Positions 9,990 to 20,732 of a stretch of 64,000 nucleotides of DNA are shown in pieces. The number at the start of each line of letters is the position of its first letter. Position 1 is the first letter of the stretch. Source of the DNA: Orientallactaga sibirica (lineage: Eukaryota; Chordata; Mammalia; Rodentia; Dipodidae); assembly GCA_036365145.1 (NCBI GenBank), contig JAEOAD010000794.1:372001-436000 (forward strand), written 5' to 3'. The notes under the pieces were generated by a model that saw only the letters and a program-made list of their open reading frames with translations, was not told where the DNA came from and searched no databases. Made by a program: the position numbers and the translations under genes.

Positions 9990-11125
9990 AGATGCACGTT
10001 AACATTCATATGTATTTAAATATGGTAATACAATGTATACAACATAAAATTTGCCATCTTGATCACTTTTAAGTGTACAGTACTGACATTTTAAGTATCT
10101 TCATACTCTCGTGCAAAGGATGTCAGAACTTGTTCATCTTGAAAATGTGTAACTCCGTGCTCACGAAGCAGCTCTCTATCCTCCCGCTCTGGCAGCCACC
10201 ATTGTACTCTCTGTCCCTGTGAATGTGATTATCCCAGGTACCTTATATGAGCGGAACTATGCAGTATTTGTCTTGCTGCGATTAGATGACTCCACTAGCA
10301 CAGGGAGTTCAAAGTTCATCCATGGGCCAGAAGGTCCTTTCTCCTCAAAGTCCAGTAGTGGTCAGTTGTGTCCTACCTTGTGTCCATCTGCTCATATGCC
10401 AATGGACAACTGGGGTCCTTCCACCTCTTGGCTATTGTGAACACAAGGCTGCTGAGAAAGTGGGTGTGAAAACAGCTGTTTAAAACCCTGCTTTCATTCC
10501 TTTCTGGGTATGGAATTACTGAACATACAGTGTGTGTATATCTAGGATGTGTATGCATAGGTGCCCACATGAAGGTCCTAGAACAACCTCCAGGTGTCCG
10601 TCCTCCCCTTCCACCTTGTTTGAGACAGGGTTTGTCTTCTTGTTTGCTGCTGTGGACGTCACAGAGCCTTGGGATTCTCCTGTCTCTGCCTCTCGTTGCT
10701 GTAGTTATGCTGGGAATACAGACTCGTGTGCACTGCTTGCATCAGGCTTTTATGTGGATGCTGGGGATTCAAACCCCAATTCTAACAGTTGGGTATCAAG
10801 TACTTTTAACCACTGAGCTTTCTCTCCAGCCCCCACATATGATTTTTTGAGGAACCAACATATATTTTCCACAGCGGCTGCACCATTTTGCGTTCTCCAA
10901 ACAGTGAACAGTGTTTCATCTTTCCCACATTCTCACCAACAGTGTTCTTGTCTGGAGTTGTTTTGTGACTGTTGTGTTGGCAGCCCAAGGAGTGTGCGGG
11001 GGGACCTGGTGCTACTGATTTGAAGGTTTTTAGTGACTGGCAATGTTGAGTTCCTTGGCATGTGGTTATTGGCCACTTATAGAGAAGTTTCTATTCAAGT
11101 CACCTTACTGATTTTTGTGTTATCA
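9990..11125 (-). mobile_element. Old L1 3' region, antisense, split by a B4
   Basis: AAAATTTGCCATCTTGATCA, AGTACTGACATTTTAAGTAT, CTCTTGGCTATTGTGAACAC and (after the B4) AGCGGCTGCACCATTTTGCG, TCTCACCAACAGTGTTCTTG, TTATTGGCCACTTATAGAGA. These are in the expected order for the complement of a mammalian L1 3' end. Confidence 0.85.
10529..10835 (-). mobile_element. B4-type SINE inside L1, antisense
   Basis: TG-rich tail, GAGACAGGGTTTGTCTTC, TGCTGGGAATACAGACTCG, ATGCTGGGGATTCAAACCCC, CTGAGCTTTCTCTCCAGCCC: complement of a B4 (tRNA-like head plus B1-related body). Confidence 0.88.
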
Positions 11126-11629
11126 TATCGGTAGTGATTCAAACCAGCCAACCAGAATAAATTCTGGCATTTTGACTGATTTTTGTGGGTTGCTGCAAAT
11201 AAATTCTGCCCCCAAATCACCTCCAACTTGCTGGAAGCAGTCAGCGTGAGTACAGCTCTGAAGATAACTTTCTTTAAAAAGGAAATTCATGAAAGTATCA
11301 AGCATCTTCCCTTTTTGGCACTAATGGAACAATCTAATGTAATTTCAGAGGGAAGTGGAGCCATTGCAAGGGCTTCAGGGATGAGGGAGGGTTACCCAGT
11401 TCCTCATCAGGTGGGGTGTGGGGGAGCAGAGTGGTGTTCTGTGCAGGCTCTTGGGGCAGAGGAATGGGTGAAATAAGCCACTGCTGGCCGCTGGGCTGAG
11501 GCAGAGTGAGGAGGGAGGATGGGGGAGGGAAGGCAGTCTTGAGAGCAGTACTGCTGTTGGTGCAAATTCCTGAGATCTGTCACAACTGATTTCGTTGTCT
11601 TCTCAGTACAGGGTAATGGAGACATTGTA
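11126..11629. other. Stretch with no recognised feature
   Basis: Unique sequence with a G-rich portion at 11345-11540. The frames (97 codons on plus at 11183, 77 on minus at 11407) show no recognisable similarity. Confidence 0.45.
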
Positions 11630-12110
11630 CCAGGTAGCACTGTGGTTAGGGAAAATCACTCCTGGGCTCCGAGTCTTTCCTGGCTTTAGTTTCCTCATCT
11701 TTCAAAGTGGAGAACTTTTGTGTGTTGTGTGTGTTTGTGTGTTGTATGTGTGTGTGTGTGTACACGTGCATAGGTGAGTGTGTACACAGGGAGATTGGAG
11801 AACAACCTTAGGTATTGTTCCTCAGGTGCCAGCTACCTTTTTGGAGAGAGAGTCATCTCACTGGCGTAGAACTCATTAACTGGATGTGTTTCCCTGGTAC
11901 TGGAATTATCAGCACATACCACCATGCTCAGCATTTTTACTTAGGTCTTCATGTTTGCAAGGCAAGCACTTTGTGACTGAGCTATCCCCCCAATTTCAAA
12001 GTGGAGATAGTAATAAGATCCACTACATAGGAGTTATGATGGGCTTAAATAAAAAAGGGAAGGTAAAATTTTGCACCATGTAAGCTAGTGTTAAGGTGCG
12101 AGGATTTAGT
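11630..12110 (+). repeat. MIR split by a B4 insertion
   Basis: Left part GTAGCACTGTGGTTAGGGAA to GTTTCCTCATCTTTCAAAGT; right part GTGGAGATAGTAATAAGATC to GGGCTTAAATAAAAAAGGG. The two halves join into one MIR once the 11714-11993 insertion is removed. Confidence 0.85.
11714..11993 (-). mobile_element. B4-type SINE, antisense, with clear target duplication
   Basis: TG-rich tail, B1-like middle and a head ending GAGCTATCCCCCCAA. The direct repeat TTTCAAAGTGGAGA is at 11700-11713 and 11994-12007, inside a MIR. Confidence 0.9.
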
Positions 12111-12117
12111 ACTTATT

Positions 12118-12367
12118 TATTTTTTAAAATTTTATTTATTTGCAAGCAGAGAGATACAGACAGAGTGAGCAAGAGAGACAAAGAGAGAGAGAGAAAGAAA
12201 GAGAGAGAAAGTATGTGCATGCATGTGGGCATGCACACCAAGACCTCTGGCAAACAAACTTCAGATTGCATTAGCCACTTTGTGCATCTGGCTTATGTGG
12301 GCACTGGAGAATTGAACCCAGGTTGTCAGAGCGAGTGCCTTAACTGCTGAGCCATCTCTCCAATCCC
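12118..12367 (-). mobile_element. Dip-like B2 SINE (first of three adjacent)
   Basis: Antisense; T-rich tail, (GA)n, ATGTGGGCACTGGAGAATTG and a head GAGCCATCTCTCCAATCCC. Confidence 0.92.
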
Positions 12368-12650
12368 TATTCCTCCTCCTCCTTTTTCTCCTCCTCCTTT
12401 TTTGGAGAGATTCAGAGAGAGAGAGGGAGAGGTTGAGAGAGAGAGAGATAGAGAGAGATAGAGAATGGGTGCACCAGAGGGCTCTCAGCTGCTGTGAACA
12501 AACTCCAGACTCATGCACCCCCTTGTGGACAAGTGCAGCATTGCACCCTTGCATCATTTTGCGTCTGGCTAAATGTGGGACCTGGAGAACTGAACTGGTG
12601 TTCTTAGGCTTAGTGGGCAGGTGCCTTGACCACTAGCTATCTCTCCAGCC
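12368..12650 (-). mobile_element. Dip-like B2 SINE, long subtype (second of three)
   Basis: Antisense; starts with a CCTCCT-rich tail remnant at 12371-12400, carries the AAGTGCAGCATTGCACCC block, and ends CTAGCTATCTCTCCAGCC. Confidence 0.92.
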
Positions 12651-12659
12651 TGTCTTTTA

Positions 12660-12722
12660 AAAAACATTTTATTTGTATTTATTTATTTATTTGACAGAGA
12701 GAGAGGAGAGAGGAGAGAGCGA

Positions 12723-12770
<48 letters not shown>

Positions 12771-12920
12771 ATGGGTGTGCCAGGGCCTCCAGCCACTGCA
12801 AATGAACACCAGACATGTGCGCCCTTGTGCACCTGGCTAACATGGGTCCTGGGGAATTGAACCTAGGTCCTTTGGCTTTGCAGGCAAATGCCTTAACTGC
12901 TAAGCCATCCCTCCAGCCCC
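12660..12920 (-). mobile_element. Dip-like B2 SINE (third of three)
   Basis: Antisense short subtype: TATTTATTTATTTATTTGAC tail, a long (GA)n to about 12768, GTGCCAGGGCCTCCAGCCAC, and CTAAGCCATCCCTCCAGCCC at the end. Confidence 0.92.
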
Positions 12921-13570
12921 CCTACTCCTTATTCTGGAAGAGCCATTGGTGTTGTGAGGAGTTAGCCTGGTCCTTACAAAATTATGACACAAAGTGGGAA
13001 AAGGAGCTAAGATGTGATATACCCTCATGTTACGTGAATGCAAAGAATACATGATTAATTCTGAAGCATGATTCTTGCGGGACATCAAGGCAGGAGGCCC
13101 AAGAAGGTGTTTGAGTTGGATCTTGCAGGTTCAGTAGAGTTTTAAATGAGCAAAAGCTTAGGAAAAGGACAGACAGACAAGGAAAGAGCATGGCAAAGGC
13201 TTGGAGGCATGAAAATTCATTGCTAACTATTGACCGAGATGTTTAGTGTTATGATACATGGAGCCCTACAGCAAGATAATAAAAACCTGGAAATTCAATG
13301 TTCAAGAAAACATTGGATAATTGAAATTGCATGTTTCTATTTGTCCATGGTAAAATATGTCAATGCAAAACATTGCAAATCTAGATCCTTCAGGAGCCAG
13401 GCTGAGGCCTCAGTGAGTGGCGCCAGCAGGTCTGAGGCAGCAGTGGCGCTCACAGGTCATGCAGAACTGAATAGCAGTAGTTGTGGGTTCTGCCCTGCTG
13501 GAGTATGACCGTAGGGCTTCTAGCTCTTCTACTTTTTCAAGATAAATCAGGAATCTGGATTTTCCGCACA
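12921..13570. other. Stretch with no recognised feature
   Basis: About 650 bp of mostly unique sequence. The 92-codon plus-strand frame at 13230-13508 shows no recognised domain. Several ACAGACAGAC/GGAAAGAG purine-rich runs lie near 13165. Confidence 0.45.
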
Positions 13571-13814
13571 ATTTTATTAATTTATTTATGTTTTTTTGTT
13601 TGTTTATGAGAGAGTGTGCACACACACATGCAAGAGAGAATTGGCATGGCAGGGCCTCCAGCAAGTGCAATTGAAATCCAGGTGTGTGTGCATGTGCGAA
13701 CTTGTGTGCTGTGTTACCTTGTGTGTCTGACTTTCGTGGGATCTGGATAGTTGAACATGGGTCCTTATGCTTCGCAGGCAAGTGCCTTAACCACTAAGCC
13801 ATCTCTCCAGTCCT
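13571..13814 (-). mobile_element. Dip-like B2 SINE, GTGCATGTGCGAACTTG variant
   Basis: Antisense copy with an extra GTGTGTGCATGTGCGAACTT body run like those at 5330 and 59338; it ends TAAGCCATCTCTCCAGTCC. Confidence 0.9.
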
Positions 13815-13913
13815 ATTTTTTTTTCCCAAAGGACATGGTATGGACCAAATAAAAGATGTCTGCAGGATATCTCTCTGTGACCTCTCATCTGTACTCTATT
13901 TGAAATTTTAAAA

Positions 13914-14135
13914 TGGGGGCTGTAACTTGACTCAGCAGCTAAGGAACTTGCCTGCAAAGCCTCACAACCCAGGTTTGACTCCCCAGTACCCACGAAAAGC
14001 CAGATGCACAAAGTGGTGCATACAATCTGGAGTTCATTTGCTATGGCTAGAGGCCCTTTTGGGTGCATGTGTTCCTCTCTCTCTCTCTGTCTGTGTCTCT
14101 CTCTCTCTCTGTCTCCTTGCAAATAAATCCAAATT
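13914..14135 (+). mobile_element. Dip-like B2 SINE (sense, diverged)
   Basis: GGGGGCTGTAACTTGACTCA head, ACAACCCAGGTTTGACTCCC B-box region, CCAGATGCACAAAGTGGTGC body, (CT)n, AAATAAATCC tail. Confidence 0.88.
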
Positions 14136-14384
14136 TTTTTAAAAGATAGACAATGAAAATATAAAAAGAATTCATGCCAATTTTAGTTGGCAGATGTGCT
14201 TATTTACATGCTCACATGATAATGGCAGGTAAAGGCTGTGCACACTGGGTTAGGTGTGGTACAGTGTGCGGAGGCACACGCTGATGGTGGAGGTCACTAC
14301 TGCGCCATCTCTGTGGAAACCTTAGCTGTCTTTTCTTAGATGACCTCATCTCTTGCCTTTTCATTTCTTTTCTTTTACTTTTCA
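14136..14384. other. Unassigned stretch
   Basis: About 250 bp between SINEs, nothing recognised. Confidence 0.4.
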
Positions 14385-14460
14385 GGCAGGGTCTCAAACT
14401 CATGATCCTCTTTGTCTCTTGCCTGAATGCTGGGATTATAGGCGTGTGCCACCACGCCAC
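14385..14460 (-). mobile_element. B1 SINE fragment, antisense
   Basis: GGCAGGGTCTCAAACTCATG then TGCTGGGATTATAGGCGTGT: partial B1 complement lacking the internal half. Confidence 0.75.
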
Positions 14461-14747
14461 TGTTGCTTTGACAACACGTTTTCAAAAAGAAAAATAACAA
14501 ATGACTGTCCCCACCCAGGGCTCTCATTCTAAGACCTCTTATCACCAGAACCACTTTATGGAAGGCTTAGGAGATGTGATTTACTGACAAGTGGAATGGT
14601 GGCTGATGTCTACACGAGCCACATCCATGAAAACCATTGCGTTTAGATAGCTGGGGCTGGCAGACAGTTTAGACTTTTACAGACTTGACCTCTGCTAACA
14701 GGATCTGCCTTTGGAGTGTTCACTTCCCCCTCCTAGCTACTATGCTT

Positions 14748-14875
14748 TGTTTGTTTGTTTGTTTTTTCCATCATAGGGTCTCACTCTAGCCCAGGCTGGC
14801 CTCGAACTCATAGCAATGCTCCTACCTCTGCCTTTCAAGTGCTGGGATTAAAGGCATGTGCTACCACGCTGGCTT
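14748..14875 (-). mobile_element. B1 SINE, antisense
   Basis: (GTTT)n tail, AGGGTCTCACTCTAGCCC, AGTGCTGGGATTAAAGGCAT. Compared with full copies it lacks about 30 bp in the middle. Confidence 0.88.
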
Positions 14876-14936
14876 TTCTGTGCTTTTTGATGTCTGCTCA
14901 CACTAACATTTGAGCCTTAAAAACTTTAGGTTTGCA

Positions 14937-15131
14937 GGCTGGAGCAGTTGCTTAGTGATTAAAGCACTTGCCTTCAAAGCCTAAGGACCCAGGTTTTATT
15001 CCCCAGGACCCATGTTAGCCAGATGCACATGGTGGCACATACTTCTGGAGTTCATTTGCAGTGGCTAGAGGCTCTGGCGTGCCCATTCATTCTCCTTCTC
15101 TCTCTCTCTCTCAAATAAATAAAAAATAGTT
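14937..15131 (+). mobile_element. Dip-like B2 SINE (sense)
   Basis: GGCTGGAGCAGTTGCTTAGT head, CCAGATGCACATGGTGGCAC body, (CT)n, AAATAAATAAAAAATAG tail. Confidence 0.92.
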
Positions 15132-15194
15132 TTTAAAAAATCTTAGCCTTGGAAGGATCCTTAAAATTCTTTTATTCTAACCACTCTTTGTTGT

Positions 15195-15605
15195 TGAGGC
15201 AGGAACCTTGGTTGTAGGTGACAGAAAACTCCAATCAGTTTAATTTATAAGGAAAGTCATTGCTTCATGAAAAATGAAAAACCCAAGCAAAGCTGCCTTT
15301 AGGTGCAAACTAATCCAGGGTTCGTTATGTTGCCAGGTCATGTTTTCTCTCACTTCATCCCCGTTTCAAAGGCCCTTCCTCATGGTAAGATGACTTACCA
15401 AGATGGAAAATCTGTTTCCTTTCAGTTCAAGTCCATACATGGGAAGTATACTTTGCCCTTTATGTCTCAGTGGCTCTGACTAATCTATTAGGGCCAGTGA
15501 GAAAGCAATGATCTGATTGGCTGGCCTTGTCTACTCTTGGACATCTGGAAGTAGTTAACCATGCCTGAATTCTGTGGATCAAGGGATGGGAAGGGGACAT
15601 TCTTC
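15195..15605 (+). repeat. Old dispersed repeat, family not named
   Basis: GTGACAGAAAACTCCAATCA followed by TAATTTATAAGGAAAGTCAT and, downstream, ATGATCTGATTGGCTGGCC. The motif order resembles the element at 2575-3320. Confidence 0.4.
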
Positions 15606-15611
15606 ATTAGG

Positions 15612-16035
15612 GTATTTGGTATTGTTTTTGTCACCATGACAAATTCTGTAGAACAACCAAGGAGGAAGGATTGATTTTGGCTTGTGGTCTCTGAGGTTTC
15701 AGCCCTAGAAGTGAGGTGGATGTGGTAGAGCAGAGCAGAGGTAGGAAGGAAGGGAGGTAGGGGGAGGGAGGGAAAGGGAAGGGAAGGAAAGAAGGAAGGA
15801 AGGGAGGGAGGGAAGAGAGAAAATGCGAATATGAATTTCAGTGCCTGCTGGATTCCTTCTTCCCCACATTATGCCTTCCAGCCCACAAGCCTATAGGATG
15901 GTACTGTCTATCTTCAGATAGAATTATTAAGTTCTCCTTGTTACTTCCTTCCAGAAACCCTGAAAGCATGCATTACTAAAATCCTAGGTGTAGTTTAATC
16001 CAATCAAATTGAAAGTCAAGATTAATGATCACAGA
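15612..16035 (-). mobile_element. MaLR (ORR1-like) LTR, antisense, with (GGAA)n expansion
   Basis: Left GTTTTTGTCACCATGACAAA, GATTGATTTTGGCTTGTGG; right CCAATCAAATTGAAAGTCAA. A purine tract (GGAAGGAAGGGA) occupies about 15740-15820. No internal coding region. Confidence 0.65.
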
Positions 16036-16787
16036 AGGCTCTCCATACCATCTATGACTGAATTCCTTTCAGAATATACACCTGGTGACAGGCTAGTCTT
16101 CAGCTACGAGCACTCAAAATGGTGTGTTTCATATCATTATGAGCTGATATTAGTATCTCTGTAGATCTAGACATTATTTCTAGATTAGATATCATTAGCA
16201 TGGTGTTACAAAGGTGAGAGCACAGGGTTCACTGTGACCTGGCCAAAAGAAGCATGCCAATTTGAAGCATGCTTCAATACCTATTGAAGGAGGAGAAAGT
16301 GGCCTTAATAAGTCTTACACTGGCTGTTGAAGCACTTTCTGAAAGTAGCTATCACTGCCATGCACATACCATTGGCTACAGTGAATCACATGGCAAAGTC
16401 TTTCTTCAAAAAGGGCAGGCAGAGCTCAGACTCCCACATGCTCGGAAGAGGGCAGAATCAGAATGCTGGACTAAGTGCCCATCACTCTTACATCTTCGAG
16501 TTCCTCTTGTTAACGCAATGCTCTATCTTCTGGTGACACATTCTTAAAAAATTACTTATTTGCATGTGTGCACACCAGGGTCTCTTGCCACTGCCAGATA
16601 ATTATTTTTCAAGACCCAAACACAAGCCTCAGATATCTATTGTACAAGTTATCTCCTAATTGGCTAAGATATTTCTAGATTCTAATTCTAAAACTCAAAG
16701 GCAATATATATATCATATCGTATACTTGAAAATTGCTCATGAGAATGGACTTTAAGTGCTCTCATCACAAAAAAGTATGTTAAAATT
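16036..16787. other. Unassigned stretch, partly old repeat-like
   Basis: 16260-16540 holds two overlapping frames (92 and 69 codons) with no domain. Its GGCAAAGTCTTTCTTC...CCACATGCTC layout looks like a decayed repeat. The rest is AT-rich. Confidence 0.35.
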
Positions 16788-16996
16788 GTGAGACAGCTTA
16801 GCAGTTAAGGCGCTTGCCTGCAAAGCCTAGGGACCTGTGTTTGACTCTCCAGATTCCATGTAAGCCAGACTCACAAAGTTGAGGCAAGCACAAGGTTGCA
16901 CATGCCCACTAGGTGGTGCAAGCATCTAGAGTTTGATTGCAGCAGCTGAGGCCCTGGTACAGCCAATTCTCTCTCTCTCTCAAATAAAAAAAATTG
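16788..16996 (+). mobile_element. Dip-like B2 SINE (sense, with body rearrangement)
   Basis: GAGACAGCTTAGCAGTTAAG head, CTCACAAAGTTGAGGCAAGC followed by a second GGTTGCACATGCCCACTAGG segment, then GGTGCAAGCATCTAGAG. The body contains about 35 bp not seen in other copies. Confidence 0.85.
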
Positions 16997-17129
16997 TGAT
17001 TTAGCCTTTCCAAAATGCATACCTCTGTCCACACCATGTTGTATATGTTGTTTACCATAAATATATGAATGTTTTACCTGGCAGTTAGGAACAATAACAA
17101 TCCCCTTCCAAAGCTTCCATTAGATTTTG

Positions 17130-17480
17130 AGCCTGAACCTTCCTCCCACAACCCTGCTGCAGGCTCATGTGTTTGAACACTTGGTCCCTAGCTAGTAGCA
17201 ATGTTGTGGCAAGTTGTGGACCTTTGGGGCAGGGGGCCTCCCTGGTTGGCAGCAGACCTTGTTGGTTAAACCTGCCCCTGGTTCTAGTCTGTGCTCTCTA
17301 CTTCCTGGTTGACCAGGATGGAGGGAACCTCTGCTTCATGTCTCCACCACCATGCCTTCCCTGCCATGTTGGATTGGACTGGCACTCTCTGAAATGGTAA
17401 GCCAAAATAAGCCCTTTCTCCTTCCAGTTGTTTCCATCATGTATGTTGTCATGGCAGTAAGAAACATAACTGATATGGTC
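17130..17480 (+). mobile_element. MaLR (MT-type) LTR, sense
   Basis: GGCTCATGTGTTTGAACACT near the left, ATGCCTTCCCTGCCATG, GTAAGCCAAAATAAGCCCTT (polyadenylation region) and AAGAAACATAACTGATATG at the right, the normal MaLR LTR order. Confidence 0.8.
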
Positions 17481-18019
17481 TCCTTAAACCCAAGTGCATG
17501 TGGCTCATTGAACAAGTAGACCCCACGCAGCTTCATTCTGGATGTGGGCAAAACTCTTTAACAAAGAAGGGAGGCCCCTGGTGTAATCCATCAGATAGAT
17601 ATAACCTCTGCAGAAGCTAGGAAGCTGGAAGAGCCAAGATCAGTCTTTCACAGCTACAATAGAACAACTGTACCTATGTCACAGGTGGGAGTGTGGCTAG
17701 GGAGTAGATTAGAGAAAAGAAACGCAAGATCCTGACCAGAAAAGGGCTCATCTCTCCCATTAGAGTTTAGACTTTATTTGGAGAGTAGAGTCTTTTCTAA
17801 AGCCTTTCATGATTAGATTTGCCTTTGAGAAACCAAACTGGCTGCAACTGACATCAAATTCAAGGTGATAAGGCTGGAGGAAAGAACTTGGGTTAGGAGG
17901 TGGTTGTGCTCTCCTAATCTAGGTGGAGGCTGTGAATGCTGGAGTGGCAGTAAGGAATGGGAGAGGAGGGTGGAAGGCTTCGGAGGTGTTGTTGAGAAAG
18001 TTGGTGACATTTGCTGGGG
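17481..18019. other. Stretch with no recognised feature
   Basis: Unique-looking sequence with no exon or repeat that I can support. Confidence 0.45.
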
Positions 18020-18217
18020 TGGATAGAGGGAGTGGGAGAGAGAGGGGAGAGGAGAAAGGAAAGAGGGAGGAGAGATGGGAGAGGGAGGAAAGAAGGAAAG
18101 GTGATAGGGGGAGAAGAGAGAGGGAGAGGAGAGAAGAGAAAGGGAGAGGGAAGGGAGAGAAGAGAGTGACGGGAGAGGGAGAGAAGAGTCTAGAGGGAGA
18201 AGGGGGGGAGAGAAAGG
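18020..18217. repeat. Purine-only low-complexity tract
   Basis: About 200 bp almost entirely A and G on the plus strand (GGGAGAGAGGGGAGAGGAGA-type). Long apparent frames on both strands here (167 codons on minus, 112 on plus) are composition artefacts rich in S/P/L or R/E/G. Confidence 0.95.
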
Positions 18218-18920
18218 CTCTTGACTTGAGTATCGGGTGGGTGTTGCTGCTGTTCCTTTGACAGGCAGGACGAGGGGAGGAGGAATGTGTTCTCCTGCAA
18301 GGTGCCTCGTTGACATTCAGAGCCCAGGGCTCTCCAGACCTGCAGCTTGGCCCATGTATTTGGCTCAGGCTAGAGATGTGCCCTAGACTGCCTGGCAGTG
18401 GTAATTAGAACCATGGGATGCTATGTGGTTTCCCCAAGAGCTCCCAAAGGCTCGGGAGAGAGGAGGAGTCGGTCCCTGCCTGGGAATATGGACCTTGGAA
18501 ATGGTGTTGAAATGGGTGGAAATGAAAGAATGTCCAGTATTACTTCCGGAACCATTTATGGAGCAGATGTGTCAGTGCTGTGGTCTCTGTGTTGCAGAGG
18601 AGGCATTGATGAATGGAACTCAGGCATTGTGCAGTTCGATCAGCTGTCTGCAAATTCTTGCAATGTGAAAGAGACCCAGGGGCTTGGTATAAGTTAGGAT
18701 GAGGGGGCTTCCTGGAGGAAGTGGCTTTTCTATTTAGAGTTTAAGGTGGTATTCTGTTGGGTGGAGCTGCAGTTTAGGAATGGAGAAGTATGAAGGACAG
18801 TCCACTTCAGAAGCTGTTGCTAAGTAATGGCCCAGGGAGGGACAAGTTAGCCTGTCACGGTGGCAGGAGTATAGTGAGGCCATAGAGAAGGAGATAGTAT
18901 CGAATTTCTTTTCCTTTTTT
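18218..18920. other. Stretch with no recognised feature
   Basis: About 700 bp free of named repeats. The 99-codon plus-strand frame at 18398-18697 overlaps an 81-codon one in another frame; neither resembles a known protein. Confidence 0.45.
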
Positions 18921-19233
18921 TCATATGGGTATGTATGTGTGGGTGCTTATGTGTGTGCATATGTGTGTATTGATGTGTGTGTGCACAGGCAGAGGCCACA
19001 GAACAACTTCAGGTGTCATTCCCTCAGGAACTCCATATACCTCCTTTGAGAGAGAAATTTTCATTGGATTGAATTATACCAATTAAGCTACACTACATAG
19101 CCAGGGGCCTGCTTATGTCCACTTGCCCAGTGTTGGGATTCTAGGTGGATCGCCATGCCTGCATCCTAACTCAGGTCCTCAGGCTTTGGAGGCAAGTGCT
19201 GACCCACTGAACCATCTCTCCAGTAGCAAGTAG
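18921..19233 (-). mobile_element. B4-type SINE, antisense, diverged
   Basis: Long TG-rich tail, GGCAGAGGCCACAGAACAAC, AGTGTTGGGATTCTAGGTGG, GAACCATCTCTCCAG at the head end. Confidence 0.85.
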
Positions 19234-19299
19234 CCAGTCTACAGGGCTAGGGGTTACGTTCTGGGGAATGACTGAATAGTTACAAGGCAGAGATTGATG

Positions 19300-19545
19300 T
19301 GGCCTCCAGAGCATGCAGGCTTAAAGCATGAATTCTTGAATGAGATGGACTTGGGTTTGCCATTGAAACTGCTGTTTCTGGCTGGGTGGTCATCACCCAC
19401 ATTGCCTATTTGAGCCTCACTTTTCCTGACTGTCAAGTAGGAATGCAATGCCCATAGGAGGTTGTGTGGAATGAAGAAAAATATGATACAGCAAGACCTG
19501 GGCTGTGTCTGGATGGCAATCCCCAGGTACAATTGGTGTAAAGAT
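19300..19545 (+). repeat. MIR-like fragment
   Basis: GAGATGGACTTGGGTTTGCC, TTGAGCCTCACTTTTCCTG and CTGTCAAGTAGGAATGCAAT follow MIR order. Confidence 0.6.
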
Positions 19546-19604
19546 ACATGACACATATTCACAACACTAACAGCATGGCGGCCAAGAGGTCATCGTTACG
19601 CTCA

Positions 19605-19880
19605 CCTCTGTCTGCATCCTCAGACTCTAGATCACCTTCACACTCACCTCTGCATCCTCAGACTGTCGATCACCTTCACGTTCACCTCTGCATCCTCAGA
19701 CTCAAGATCACCTTCATGCTCACCTCTGCTTCCCCAGACTCTAGATCATCTCCACCCTTACCTCTGCATCCTTAGAAGCTAGGTCACATGCACACTCACA
19801 TCAGCATCTTCAGACTCTAGATCACCTTCATACTCTCCTCTGCCTCCTCAGAAGCTAGGTCATCTCCATACCTGCACAAT
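19605..19880. repeat. 38-bp minisatellite, about 7 units
   Basis: The unit starts CCTCTGCATCCTCAGACT and continues CTAGATCACCTTCACACTCA. Unit 1 has four extra bases. Later units diverge (CTTAGAAGCTAGGTCACATG). 38 is not a multiple of three and the frames break, so this is not a protein repeat. Confidence 0.92.
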
Positions 19881-19990
19881 CTTGCATGATGAGCTTCTTG
19901 TACTCTATGCTTGAGGAATATTTACCCAGTAAAAATATGCTTTGCATTCATTCTCTTTTTGAAGGGATGGATTGTTTTTTTTTTTTTTTT

Positions 19991-20320
19991 TGATGTGTGT
20001 GTGTGGTGTTTGCAAGTGCATGCTCAGATTCATACATGCCAAGACCAGAGTAGTATATGGGTGTCCTCTTGTCGCTTATCTACCTATTTATTTCTTTGAC
20101 ATGGGGGTCTCTCCCTCAACCTGGTCTGCTGTTCATCAGCAAGCCCTAGCCATGCTCCAATTCTCCAGTCTCCAACCCTTGAGTCTGGGGTTACAGACAT
20201 TTGTGGCCATACCTAGCTGTTTTCATTGATCCGGGGAGTCACACTTGGCTATCTTTGGCTGTGAGACCCTCATGCTTAAGCAGCCAGCTCTCTTAACCAC
20301 TGAGCTATCTTCCAACCCAG
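19991..20320 (-). mobile_element. B4-type SINE, antisense, diverged
   Basis: T-run and GTGTGTGTGTGGTGTTTGCA tail, CAAGACCAGAGTAGTATATG, GTCTGGGGTTACAGACATTT, CACTGAGCTATCTTCCAACC at the head end. Confidence 0.8.
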
Positions 20321-20530
20321 AACCTAGTTTTGATGTACTTCAATACTTTGATCAAACCTTATGGAGAACCTAAAATGTCCCTACTTTCTGGTGCCTGGAT
20401 TTCAGAGGAGGAGTTGACTGTTCTGTGAGATTGAAGAATTACTTGGGTGTTTGTGCAACCATCCAGAAGGGAGGCAGTGAGGAGAGAAGTCATGAGAGAG
20501 AGAGAGAGAGAGAGAGTGAGAGAGAGAGAA

Positions 20531-20732
20531 TAAAATTTTATTCATTTGAGAGAGGAGAAGAGATAGATAGATGATAGAGAAGTGGGCGCACCAGTGCCTT
20601 CATCCACAGCAAATGAACTGTAGAGGCATGTGCCACCGTGTGCATCTGGCTTATATGGGTCCTAGGGAATTAAACCTGGGTCCTTTGGCTTTGCAAGTAA
20701 GTGCTTTAACTGCTAAGCCATTTCTCCAGGCC
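20531..20732 (-). mobile_element. Dip-like B2 SINE, antisense
   Basis: TAAAATTTTATTCATTTGAG tail, GTGGGCGCACCAGTGCCTTC body, TAAGCCATTTCTCCAGG head. A separate (GA)n run at 20492-20529 lies on its tail side. Confidence 0.9.

Noticed and set aside
17813..18316. 167-codon minus-strand frame rich in serine, proline and leucine
   Set aside because: It is the complement of a purine-only tract; stop codons are suppressed by composition, not by selection.
19605..19880. Possible CRISPR-like array of regular repeats
   Set aside because: Units are contiguous 38-bp tandem copies without unique spacers, in a mammalian genome; this is a minisatellite.
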